Below are positions 1 to 7,479 of a stretch of DNA of 34,161 nucleotides, piece by piece. The position numbers and the translations under genes were made by a program. Each line of letters opens with the position of its first letter. Positions within the stretch are counted from its first letter, which is position 1. Under the pieces are notes generated by a model. It had not been told where the DNA came from. It did no database searches and saw only the letters and a program-made list of their open reading frames with translations. This DNA comes from Candidatus Magasanikbacteria bacterium RIFOXYB2_FULL_38_10 (lineage in GTDB: Bacteria; Patescibacteriota; Patescibacteriia; Magasanikbacterales; UBA10003): the NCBI GenBank assembly GCA_001783145.1, contig MFQT01000014.1:22773-56933 (forward strand), written 5' to 3'.

Positions 1-4
1 GTGA

Positions 5-907
5 CCTTCTGAACCTGTTAATTTAAATATCACCACTGTTTTGCCGGCAGCTCCTTTGGTTTTTTCTCCCAAAAATAATGATACAATTTCCGGTAATGAA
101 ATTGTAATAGTAGGAGGGGCCATACCGTTAGGTTCCTTGCAAGTTGATTTAGAGGGAGAGTCTTACATAACATCGGTAAGTGCCAATGGATCTTGGCAAA
201 TTGTGTTGCCTAATATTAGTCAATTAAGTAATGGTTTGCATACTTTAAATATTAGGGTTATAGATACAGCCGGTAATACTAGTGAAGCAAATCTACTTAC
301 ATTAAATAAAGTTGAAGCAATAATTCCAGCGGTCACAGCTTCAGGCGTCTCCCTGGTCCCGGGCGTAGTTTTTCCAGCTTTGGGATCAATTACAGGACCT
401 TCGGTTTTAATGCCTATCATTTTACCGGAATTATCCCTTCCCCCAGTCAAATTAATTGAAGAAACCGCAGGAGCAGTAGAATTAGCCGCCTTACCAGTAC
501 CTAATATTGCTAATGTGCAAGCCGCTGTCACTGTCACTCAGTCTAATTTAATTACTTTTGCCGGGACCGCTCTGCCCAACCAAGACGTTTTGATTTATAT
601 TCATAGCGATCAGGCTTTAGTTTACCGCACTCACACTGATAATGCCGGTCTTTGGAGTTTTTCCCATGATCAAAATGTAGCTGAATTAACTCCGGGGGAG
701 CATTCTGTTTATGCCGTGGCTGTGGATACGGACGCTAAAGTTAAAAGCCGCCCTAGCGCCGTAGCTTTCTTTACTATATCTAAAAGTTTGTGGGTGACAA
801 TCTATAGCCTTTTAAATTTGCCAACCACTATTTTTGCTGTTATAATTTTATTAATAACTATTTTTTGGCTCTATCGCTTAAAAAGAAGAGGGGCGCTAGC
901 GTCTTAA
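5..907 (+). CDS. Ig-like-repeat surface protein with C-terminal membrane anchor (5' incomplete)
   Basis: This is probably the C-terminal part of a cell-surface or adhesin-like protein; its precise role is unknown. Two bacterial Ig-like beta-sandwich repeats are visible, at about residues 5-90 (ending in the typical DTAGNTSEA strand) and about 165-250 (GTALPNQDVLIYI through GLWSFS to AVAVDTDAK), joined by a Pro/Val-rich linker. One hydrophobic segment near residues 258-280 is followed by a basic tail (RLKRRG), which suggests a C-terminal anchor with the repeats outside the cell. The only in-frame start is a TTG at 41 with no ribosome site. Codons 5-40 read smoothly into the first repeat, so the real gene very likely begins upstream of the window. 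A TGA at 2-4 closes the frame. The response regulator follows 8 nt downstream. The fold is fairly sure; the 5' end is unresolved. Confidence 0.7.
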   Translation, partial: PSEPVNLNITTVLPAAPLVFSPKNNDTISGNEIVIVGGAIPLGSLQVDLEGESYITSVSANGSWQIVLPNISQLSNGLHTLNIRVIDTAGNTSEANLLTLNKVEAIIPAVTASGVSLVPGVVFPALGSITGPSVLMPIILPELSLPPVKLIEETAGAVELAALPVPNIANVQAAVTVTQSNLITFAGTALPNQDVLIYIHSDQALVYRTHTDNAGLWSFSHDQNVAELTPGEHSVYAVAVDTDAKVKSRPSAVAFFTISKSLWVTIYSLLNLPTTIFAVIILLITIFWLYRLKRRGALAS

Positions 908-915
908 TTAAAAAT

Positions 916-1293
916 ATGGATAAGAAGAAAATTCTTTTAATTGTTGAAGACGAGGTTTCTTTGGCTAAACTTTTACAACAGGAATTTTTTAAAGAAGGTT
1001 TTGATGTTTTAGTGGCTTACGATGGAGTTGTGGGTTTATCTTTAGCTTTAGAAAATAAACCGGACATAATTTTATTAGACCTGCTTTTGCCCAAAATGGA
1101 CGGACTTAGCCTTTTAAGAGAATTGCGCAAAGATCCATGGGGTTTGGATGTGCCGGTGATTATTTTATCCAATTTAAGCGATGCGGAAAAAATTAGCGAG
1201 GCTGCCTCTAAAGAGGTCTTTGATTATTTAGTTAAGGCCGATTGGAAATTAGAGGATGTAATTAAGAAAGTTAAAGACAAATTAGGAATGTAA
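916..1293 (+). CDS. Single-domain response regulator (CheY-like receiver)
   Basis: A 125-residue stand-alone receiver domain that would take a phosphoryl group from a histidine kinase and act through protein contacts, because no DNA-binding or enzymatic output domain follows. The receiver residues are all present: acidic pair E11/D12, phospho-acceptor D55 in LLDLLLPKMDG, switch Ser S85 in IILSN, and conserved K107 in DYLVKAD. I start at the ATG at 916, which gives the normal receiver N-terminus; the frame stays open upstream to 865, but that would overlap the preceding gene. No partner kinase is visible in the window. A terminator hairpin follows directly, so it probably ends the transcript that includes the surface-protein gene. 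Confidence 0.9.
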   Translation: MDKKKILLIVEDEVSLAKLLQQEFFKEGFDVLVAYDGVVGLSLALENKPDIILLDLLLPKMDGLSLLRELRKDPWGLDVPVIILSNLSDAEKISEAASKEVFDYLVKADWKLEDVIKKVKDKLGM

Positions 1294-1300
1294 AAAAATA

Positions 1301-1330
1301 AAAGAGCCCTGCCTTTTGGTGGGGCTTTTA
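1301..1330 (+). terminator. Intrinsic terminator after response regulator
   Basis: AGCCCTGCC pairs with GGTGGGGCT around a short TTTT loop (with G-U pairs) and runs into TTTT. It sits 8 nt after the response regulator stop and before the next promoter. Confidence 0.75.
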
Positions 1331-1333
1331 AGA

Positions 1334-1362
1334 TTGCGCGATTTGTTTTTTTGTGTTATAAT
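1334..1362 (+). promoter_or_regulatory. Promoter (extended -10) of the Mg2+ sensor/NRAMP operon
   Basis: A perfect TATAAT (1357-1362) is preceded by TGT (an extended -10) and lies 17 bp from a weak -35 TTGCGC (1334-1339). The predicted transcript starts near 1369, giving a leader of about 16 nt with no SD before the ATG at 1385. Confidence 0.6.
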
Positions 1363-1384
1363 TTAAGAAGTAAAATTATTCAAT

Positions 1385-2596
1385 ATGCTTTATTTGAGTC
1401 AATTAATTAAGGCTAAAGTAAAAGATAGTTCTGATGAAGAAATAGGGCGTGTTTTTGATATTTTAATAAAACAAAAAGCGGGTATTTATTCTCCTTTAGA
1501 ATTTTTGATAATTAAAAATAAAAAAAATAAATACTGGGTACCTTTTCAGTATGTGGAAAATCTTGGCGCCGACTCTATCACTTTAAAGACTCTTTGGGAA
1601 AAAATACCTTCTTTTGAGCAACAAAGTAAAGATCTTTTATATCTTTATCATGATATTTTGGATCAACAGATAGTAGATACAGAGGGTGTGCGTATAGTGC
1701 GTGTTAACGATTTAAAAGTTGGTGTTTTTCAAAATAAACTTTCCGTTTTGGGGATTGATGTAAGTTTTAAAGGAATTTTACGACGTTTGGGCTTGGAAAA
1801 AATTGATTTTTTAAGTTTGTTTAAGGTTTATTTAATTGATTGGCGCAAGGCACAGCCAATTCATGGCCACTTAAAAGTTGATACGTTGGCTGAAAGTTTG
1901 GTTAAATTACATCCAGCCGATTTGGCTAATATTGTAGAAAAATTAAATTTGAACGAAGGTATTTTACTTTTAAAAACTTTAGATAAAGACACTGCCGGGC
2001 GGGTTTTAGAAGAAATTCAGCCGGAGATCCAGAAAATTTTGGTACAAAAATTAGGCACAGAAGGGTCGGTTGACGTAGTAGGCAAAATGTCGGTTGATGA
2101 ATTGGTAGATTTAATCCAATCATTATCTCCTGAAGAAGCCTCTTCCATTATTGCCAAATTGCCCAAAGATATAAAAACTCAAAGAGTTAAAAAAATGCTT
2201 ATTTATCCAGAGGATACGGCTGGCGGCATGATGACTACTGAGTTTATTTCTGTTCAAGAAAATTTTACAGTTGCGGAAACAATTGAAACAATTAAAAATA
2301 AGTTTGGTGAATTCACTTTTATTCATTTTGTTTATGTGACAGACAAAGAGGGCAAATTTTTAGGTGTAGTTTCTTTGCGTCGTTTGCTTGTGGCGGAAAA
2401 ACAGCAAACTATTAAAGAAATTATGCATAATTTCTTTAATATGCCCGTGGCTACGGTTGAACAAGATATAAAAGAGGTTGCTTCCATAATGACAAAATAT
2501 AACCTGTTCTCTATTGCCGTTGTTGATGAAAGACAAAAAATGTTAGGTATAGTCACGGTTGATGATTTGATGCGCTATTTTTTGCCTCACGCTTAG
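1385..2596 (+). CDS. PRC-barrel / MgtE-N / CBS-pair protein (Mg2+ sensor module without channel)
   Basis: A 403-residue soluble protein. PRC-barrel-like segments occupy about residues 1-150 (LSQLIKAKVKDSSDEEIGRV and a second one near 90-150). An MgtE N-terminal superhelical domain covers about 165-275 (LHPADLANIVEKL and repeated LSPEEASSIIAKLP-type helices). The MgtE linker motif YPEDTAGGMMTTEF and a CBS pair cover about 280-400. In MgtE channels the N and CBS domains sense cytosolic Mg2+ and gate the pore, but the protein ends at ...MRYFLPHA, where the five-helix membrane domain should begin. An NRAMP-family transporter starts 18 nt downstream, so I infer that this protein senses Mg2+ and regulates that transporter. 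It could instead regulate something else. The domain assignment is secure; the partnership is inference. Confidence 0.88.
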   Translation: MLYLSQLIKAKVKDSSDEEIGRVFDILIKQKAGIYSPLEFLIIKNKKNKYWVPFQYVENLGADSITLKTLWEKIPSFEQQSKDLLYLYHDILDQQIVDTEGVRIVRVNDLKVGVFQNKLSVLGIDVSFKGILRRLGLEKIDFLSLFKVYLIDWRKAQPIHGHLKVDTLAESLVKLHPADLANIVEKLNLNEGILLLKTLDKDTAGRVLEEIQPEIQKILVQKLGTEGSVDVVGKMSVDELVDLIQSLSPEEASSIIAKLPKDIKTQRVKKMLIYPEDTAGGMMTTEFISVQENFTVAETIETIKNKFGEFTFIHFVYVTDKEGKFLGVVSLRRLLVAEKQQTIKEIMHNFFNMPVATVEQDIKEVASIMTKYNLFSIAVVDERQKMLGIVTVDDLMRYFLPHA

Positions 2597-2614
2597 AATT
2601 TTCCGGATATTTAT

Positions 2615-3856
2615 ATGTGGGAAAAAGCAAAAAAAATTTGGCCCAGAATGTTATTTTTTTTCAGTGTGATTGGTCCGGGCATTATAGCCGCCAATGCAGA
2701 TAATGACGCCGGCGGAATCAGTACTTATTCTATCGCCGGTGCGCATTTTGGTCTTAAGATGCTTTGGGTTCTTTTTTTAATTACCTTTTCTTTGGCTATC
2801 ACTCAAGAAATGGGTGTGCGTATCGGACTTATTACTCGCCAAGGATTGGGAGGAATAATCAGAGAACGTTTTGGCGTGCGCTGGACTGTTTTTGCCATGT
2901 TAACTCTTTTGGTGGCTAATTTAGGTACTATTGTGGCAGAATTTGCCGGTATTGCCGCTTCTTTAAGCATTTTTGGTGTTAGTAAATATCTTTCCGTACC
3001 TTTGGCGGCTTTAATTGTTTGGCTGGTTCTTTCCAGAGGTTCTTTTAAATTGGCTGAAAGAATTTTTTTAATTTTTTCTTTATTTTATTTAGTTTATATT
3101 GTTAATGGTTTCTTAATTCATCCTAATTTTGGTGAGTCTTTAACCGCTTTAGTGACGCCACATTTGGAATGGTCCGCTCCTTTTTTGTTAACCTTAATCG
3201 CTTTAATCGGTACAACCATTACTCCGTGGGGTCAATTTTTTATTCAATCTTATGTGGTTGATAAAGGTTTGGATATTAAACATTATCGCGTGGAAAAGGC
3301 CGAGGTATATTTAGGCGCTTTTTTAACCAATATCGTTAGTTTTTTCATTATCGTTGGCACAGCCGCAACTTTATATAAACACGGTGTTAGAATAGAAGAC
3401 GCTAAAGATGCCGCCTTGGCGCTTAAGCCTTTAGCCGGACATTTTGCTGAAATTCTTTTTGCCTTTGGACTTTTTATTTCTTCCATGTTGGGGGCCTTCA
3501 TTTTACCCACAACCACAGCTTACGCGTTTTGTGAGGCATTTGGTTGGGAATATGGTTTTAACACCGGTTGGAAGAGAGCTAGAATTTTTTATAGTATAAT
3601 TTTGTTATCCATTGCTTTGCCTGCCCTTCTTATTTTATTGCCTAAAATTCCTTTAATGAATGTAATGCTTTTATCGCAGGACATTAACGGCATTCTTTTA
3701 CCAATAATTTTAATTTTTGTCATGATTATTATTAATGATAAAAAAGTAATGGGAGAGTATGTAAGCAGGCGCTTAGGTAATTTTATTAGTTGGATTACTG
3801 TCTTTGGAATCATATTTTTTACAATCTTACTTTTATTTTTCTCTTTCTTTAAATAA
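2615..3856 (+). CDS. NRAMP-family divalent metal transporter, probably Mg2+-type (NRMT-like)
   Basis: A 413-residue polytopic membrane protein with about 11 helices and an APC/LeuT-type fold. The helix-1 start GPG (20-22) aligns with NRAMP, but the metal-binding DPGN motif is replaced by DAGG (D31-G34, context NADNDAGGI). In helix 6 the usual M-P-H motif, whose Met favours soft transition metals, is replaced by TPWG (W205-G206). Loss of that Met and presence of Trp-Gly are, from memory, features of the NRAMP-related Mg2+ transporters (NRMTs). Together with the MgtE-type sensor directly upstream, this supports Mg2+ rather than Mn2+/Fe2+ uptake. Family certain; substrate inferred. Confidence 0.85.
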   Translation: MWEKAKKIWPRMLFFFSVIGPGIIAANADNDAGGISTYSIAGAHFGLKMLWVLFLITFSLAITQEMGVRIGLITRQGLGGIIRERFGVRWTVFAMLTLLVANLGTIVAEFAGIAASLSIFGVSKYLSVPLAALIVWLVLSRGSFKLAERIFLIFSLFYLVYIVNGFLIHPNFGESLTALVTPHLEWSAPFLLTLIALIGTTITPWGQFFIQSYVVDKGLDIKHYRVEKAEVYLGAFLTNIVSFFIIVGTAATLYKHGVRIEDAKDAALALKPLAGHFAEILFAFGLFISSMLGAFILPTTTAYAFCEAFGWEYGFNTGWKRARIFYSIILLSIALPALLILLPKIPLMNVMLLSQDINGILLPIILIFVMIIINDKKVMGEYVSRRLGNFISWITVFGIIFFTILLLFFSFFK

Positions 3857-3863
3857 ACTTGCT

Positions 3864-5000
3864 ATGAAAAATGGATCCCTGAATTTTTTTGAAGCGATGG
3901 CTGTGCTTTTGTGCGGAACAATAGGCGCCGGGATTTTAGGTATACCTTATGCAGTGGCTAAAGTCGGTTGGACATTGGGTATGGTTTATATTGTTTTGCT
4001 CGGTTTAATAATGTTGGGGCTCAATTTAATGTTAGGGGAAGTAACACTTAGAACTGGGCGGCCAATGCAGCTGGCTGGTTTGGCCGGACGTTATTTGGGA
4101 GGGACAGGAAAAAAAATAATGGCTGTCACCAGTTTATTTAGTTCTTTTGGGGCTCTTTTGGCTTACCTCATAGGGGAAGGACAAATACTACAGGGAATAT
4201 TTGGCGGATCATCATTTTTTTGGAGTATAATTTTTTGGATTGGCGGTAGTATTTTAGTTTATTTTGGCTTATCTTTAGTCAAAAAAGTTGATATTTTTTT
4301 AACCCTGATAATTTTAGGGGTGGTTCTTTTAATTTCTTTTTTAAGCGTTCAAAAAATAGAACTGCCGCATTTGCAAACCGTCTCTTTTGGTAATCTTTTA
4401 TTTCCTATCGGCGTAATTCTTTTTGCCTTTCAGAGCTCTTCGGCAATTCCTCAGGCAAAAAATGTTTTACCGGTTAATCAAAAAAAATTAAAAAGTATCA
4501 TTATTTTATCAAGCGTCGTTATTACTGTGGTTTATATGCTTTTTGCCACTGCTGTTTTGGGTGTAACCGGAAATGAAACCACAGAGGTGGCCACTGTTGG
4601 TTTGGGCAAAAAATTAGGAATGCAGATTTTAATTTTGGCCAATATTTTCGCTTTGTTTGCCATGGGTAGCGGCTTTCTTAATTTATCTTCAGCCGTAAAG
4701 AATGTTTTTCTTTGGGATTATAAAATGACTCATTTAACTTCTTGGGTCATTACAACCACTATTCCTCTCATTTTGTTCTTTTTGGGTTTTAGAAGTTTTA
4801 TCAATACCATAGATTTAATTGGTGCTGTATTTGGTTGTGTGGTGGCCATTTTAATAATTATGATTTATTGGCAGGCTAAACAAAAAGGGGATTTAGAGCC
4901 ACACAGATATCGTTTGCACCATACTCTTTTATTAAGTGTGGCGGTGATAGCTATTTATTTAATAGCCTCTATTTATAGTTTAATTAAACAATTTGTATGA
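3864..5000 (+). CDS. Amino-acid permease (AAAP/APC superfamily)
   Basis: A 378-residue membrane protein with about 11 hydrophobic helices. The first helix carries the superfamily motif GTIGAGILGIPYA, followed by VGW, as in aromatic and neutral amino-acid/auxin permeases. I start at the ATG at 3864, 7 nt after the NRAMP stop; an upstream in-frame ATG would lie inside the NRAMP gene. The stop TGA overlaps the gpsA start (ATGA at 4997-5000), so translation is probably coupled. The substrate cannot be read from the sequence; uptake of amino acids would suit an auxotrophic CPR cell. Confidence 0.82.
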   Translation: MKNGSLNFFEAMAVLLCGTIGAGILGIPYAVAKVGWTLGMVYIVLLGLIMLGLNLMLGEVTLRTGRPMQLAGLAGRYLGGTGKKIMAVTSLFSSFGALLAYLIGEGQILQGIFGGSSFFWSIIFWIGGSILVYFGLSLVKKVDIFLTLIILGVVLLISFLSVQKIELPHLQTVSFGNLLFPIGVILFAFQSSSAIPQAKNVLPVNQKKLKSIIILSSVVITVVYMLFATAVLGVTGNETTEVATVGLGKKLGMQILILANIFALFAMGSGFLNLSSAVKNVFLWDYKMTHLTSWVITTTIPLILFFLGFRSFINTIDLIGAVFGCVVAILIIMIYWQAKQKGDLEPHRYRLHHTLLLSVAVIAIYLIASIYSLIKQFV

Positions 5001-5995
5001 AGAAAAAAGTAAATGTTTGCATTTTAGGTACCGGCAGTATGGGAACGGCCTTAGCCAGACTTTTTAGTTTTAATGGGTGTGAGGTAAAGATGTGGGGAAT
5101 TGATAAAGAGGCCATTTATAATATAAATTCTATTCACGAAAATATAAATTTTCTGCCCGGGGTTAAATTAAACACTGATATTTCCGCCACTTTAGAAATT
5201 GCGGAGGCCGTTAAGAAGGCTAAAATTATTGTTGTTGCAATACCCTCTCAAGTTGTAAGCAAGGTTTTTGACAGAGCTAAGAATTATCTTAATAAAGAGC
5301 AAATCATTTTAAGTGCTTCTAAGGGCATAGAGATAGAAAGCGGCTTAACGATTACCAGGGTTATAAAAAATAAATTGCCGCGTGAATGGCATGGCAATAT
5401 AGCTGTTTTAATGGGTCCTCTTTTTGCTTCGGAAATTTCTACGGATGTTCCTACGGTGGGATTGATTGCTACTCCCAAAATTACGGTTTTTAAAATTTTA
5501 AAAAAGGTTTTGCAAAATAACAATTTTTTTGTGCGCTATAGCAGTGATGTAACTGGAGCGGAGTTGGGCGGGGCCTTAAAAAATGTATACGCTATTATTT
5601 TAGGTGTTTGTGACGGCCTGGGATACGGTTGGAATACTAAATCTGCCGCTATGACTGCGGCAGTTAAAGAAATGGCTTTAGTTGGTCATTATCTGGGCGG
5701 TCAAAAGGAGACTTTTTACGGTTTAGCGGGTTTGGGTGATTTATTAACTACCGGTTTCGGTGAAAAAAGCCGCAATCGTCGTTTTGGTGAAAAAGTTTGT
5801 TCCGGCCAATCGGTTGGGGAAGTGTTAAAGGATATAGGCCAGGTGGTGGAGGGGTCTTCCACAGTGAAAATTTTAATTAAATTATTAAAGAAAAGTAAAA
5901 TAAAAACTCCTCTTCTAAATGCTGTTTTTGCTTTAGTTAATGATCAAAAAAATCCTTGTCAGCTAATGCATAAAATTTTAGAGAAAACTTCTTAG
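4997..5995 (+). CDS. gpsA: Glycerol-3-phosphate dehydrogenase [NAD(P)+]
   Basis: Interconverts dihydroxyacetone phosphate and sn-glycerol 3-phosphate, the backbone of bacterial phospholipids, in the cytosol. The 332-residue length is normal. The Rossmann motif GTGSMG is at residues 11-16, SASKG with K109 follows, the catalytic-lysine segment GGALKNVYAI (K195) opens the all-alpha domain, and the substrate-phosphate loop EKSRNRRFGE is present. It overlaps the permease by 4 nt and glpK follows 5 nt downstream, so two routes to glycerol 3-phosphate sit together. Confidence 0.95.
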   Translation: MKKKVNVCILGTGSMGTALARLFSFNGCEVKMWGIDKEAIYNINSIHENINFLPGVKLNTDISATLEIAEAVKKAKIIVVAIPSQVVSKVFDRAKNYLNKEQIILSASKGIEIESGLTITRVIKNKLPREWHGNIAVLMGPLFASEISTDVPTVGLIATPKITVFKILKKVLQNNNFFVRYSSDVTGAELGGALKNVYAIILGVCDGLGYGWNTKSAAMTAAVKEMALVGHYLGGQKETFYGLAGLGDLLTTGFGEKSRNRRFGEKVCSGQSVGEVLKDIGQVVEGSSTVKILIKLLKKSKIKTPLLNAVFALVNDQKNPCQLMHKILEKTS

Positions 5996-6000
5996 AAAAT

Positions 6001-7470
6001 ATGGAATATATCATTTCTTTGGATATTGGCACCTCTTCTGTAAGAGCTTTAGTTTTTGATTCCCAATTGGTAATACAAGAAACTGCACAGGTGGAATTAA
6101 AAACATTTTATCCGCAGAACGGTTGGGTGGAACAAGACCCCCTTGAATTGTGGCAAAAAAGTCAAGAGGTTTTAGAAAAAGTATTGCAGAGCGCTCAAAA
6201 AAATAATTGGATAATCAAAGGTATTGGCATTACTAACCAAAGAGAAACTGTGGTTGCTTGGTCAAAAAAAACCGGTCAGCCAATTTATAATGCTATTGTT
6301 TGGCAGGATCGACGAACGGCAAGGTATTGTCAAAAATTACAAAAACAAGGGTGGTTTAAAAAAATTTATGAAAAAACAGGTTTACGATTAGATCCTTATT
6401 TTTCCGCTTCCAAAATTAATTGGATTTTAAATAATGTTGAACAAGCCAAAAAAATAATTAAAAATAATGATTTGCTCGTAGGCACGATAGACACTTGGTT
6501 AATTTGGAATTTAACTAAAAAACAAAGTCATTTAACAGATGTGTCCAATGCTAGTCGCACCATGCTGTTTAATATTAAATCCTTAAAATGGGATGAGGAG
6601 TTGTTAAAAATTTTTAAAATCCCTTTTACAATTTTGCCCCAAGTGGTTGCCTCTGCTTGCCGGGGCAAAAATTTTGGTTTAGCTAAAATAAAAAATCAGG
6701 AAATTCCTCTTTTAGCTGTTTGTGGTGATCAAACCTCGGCTTTATTTGGACAAAATTGTTTAATTAGGGGCGAAGTAAAGGCTACTTACGGGACAGGCGG
6801 TTTTGTGGTAGTTAATGCCGGTTCTAAAATAAAATTAAAAAATTCCAAACTGATTACTACCATAGCTTGGCAAATAAATAAAGAAATTATTTATGCTTTG
6901 GAAGGAAGTATTTTTCAGAGCGGAGGATCTTTAAAATGGCTTAGGGATAATTTGGGTTTATTTAATAATTATGAAGAAATAAATTTATTTTCAAATGAAA
7001 GTAAAGATTCCAACGGTGTTTATCTAGTGCCGGCCTTTGTTGGTTTGGGTGCCCCCCATTGGAAGCCGGAGGTCAGGGGAATGATAAGCGGCTTAAATCA
7101 TCAGACGCGCAAAGGTCATTTAATTAATGCCGCTATTGAATCCGCGGCCTTTCAAGTTAATGATATTTTAGAAGTAATTAAAAAGGAATATAAATTAAAA
7201 ATTGGCAGCCTTAAGGTTGACGGTGGATTGACAAAAAGTAATTATTTATTACAATTTCAAGCAAATATTTCTAATATTTTGGTTAATAAAAATAAAAATG
7301 AAGAGATGACGGGACGAGGAGTAGCCTTGATGGCGGCTAAAATTTTAGCTTGGCCCTCACCCGCTTCTTTAGTAGATAAACCTTTCAAACCTCTAGCAAC
7401 TATCATTCAAAGAAAAGAAAAATTAAACGGTTGGAAAAAAAGTTTATCTCAAATTTTTAAAGTTAAGTAA
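6001..7470 (+). CDS. glpK: Glycerol kinase (FGGY family)
   Basis: ATP-dependent phosphorylation of glycerol to sn-glycerol 3-phosphate. The 489-residue length is typical. The N-terminal phosphate loop LDIGTSSVRAL includes D8; ITNQRETVVAW and AIVWQDRRTA match glycerol kinase; the catalytic Asp is D243 in CGDQTSALFG; an ATP-site YGTGGF motif and the C-terminal FGGY signature around DGGLTKSNYLLQ are present. GLGAPHWKPEVRG is also a glycerol-kinase hallmark. No glycerol facilitator or glpD is visible nearby. Other FGGY sugar kinases are less likely given these motifs and the gpsA neighbour. Confidence 0.92.
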   Translation: MEYIISLDIGTSSVRALVFDSQLVIQETAQVELKTFYPQNGWVEQDPLELWQKSQEVLEKVLQSAQKNNWIIKGIGITNQRETVVAWSKKTGQPIYNAIVWQDRRTARYCQKLQKQGWFKKIYEKTGLRLDPYFSASKINWILNNVEQAKKIIKNNDLLVGTIDTWLIWNLTKKQSHLTDVSNASRTMLFNIKSLKWDEELLKIFKIPFTILPQVVASACRGKNFGLAKIKNQEIPLLAVCGDQTSALFGQNCLIRGEVKATYGTGGFVVVNAGSKIKLKNSKLITTIAWQINKEIIYALEGSIFQSGGSLKWLRDNLGLFNNYEEINLFSNESKDSNGVYLVPAFVGLGAPHWKPEVRGMISGLNHQTRKGHLINAAIESAAFQVNDILEVIKKEYKLKIGSLKVDGGLTKSNYLLQFQANISNILVNKNKNEEMTGRGVALMAAKILAWPSPASLVDKPFKPLATIIQRKEKLNGWKKSLSQIFKVK

Positions 7471-7479
7471 TTTTTTAAT

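Noticed and set aside
1-907. TGA recoded as glycine (as in Gracilibacteria/Absconditabacteria)
   Set aside because: TGA ends the permease at 5000, glyA at 16294 and the pre-murJ gene at 24205, each in an ATGA overlap with the next gene.
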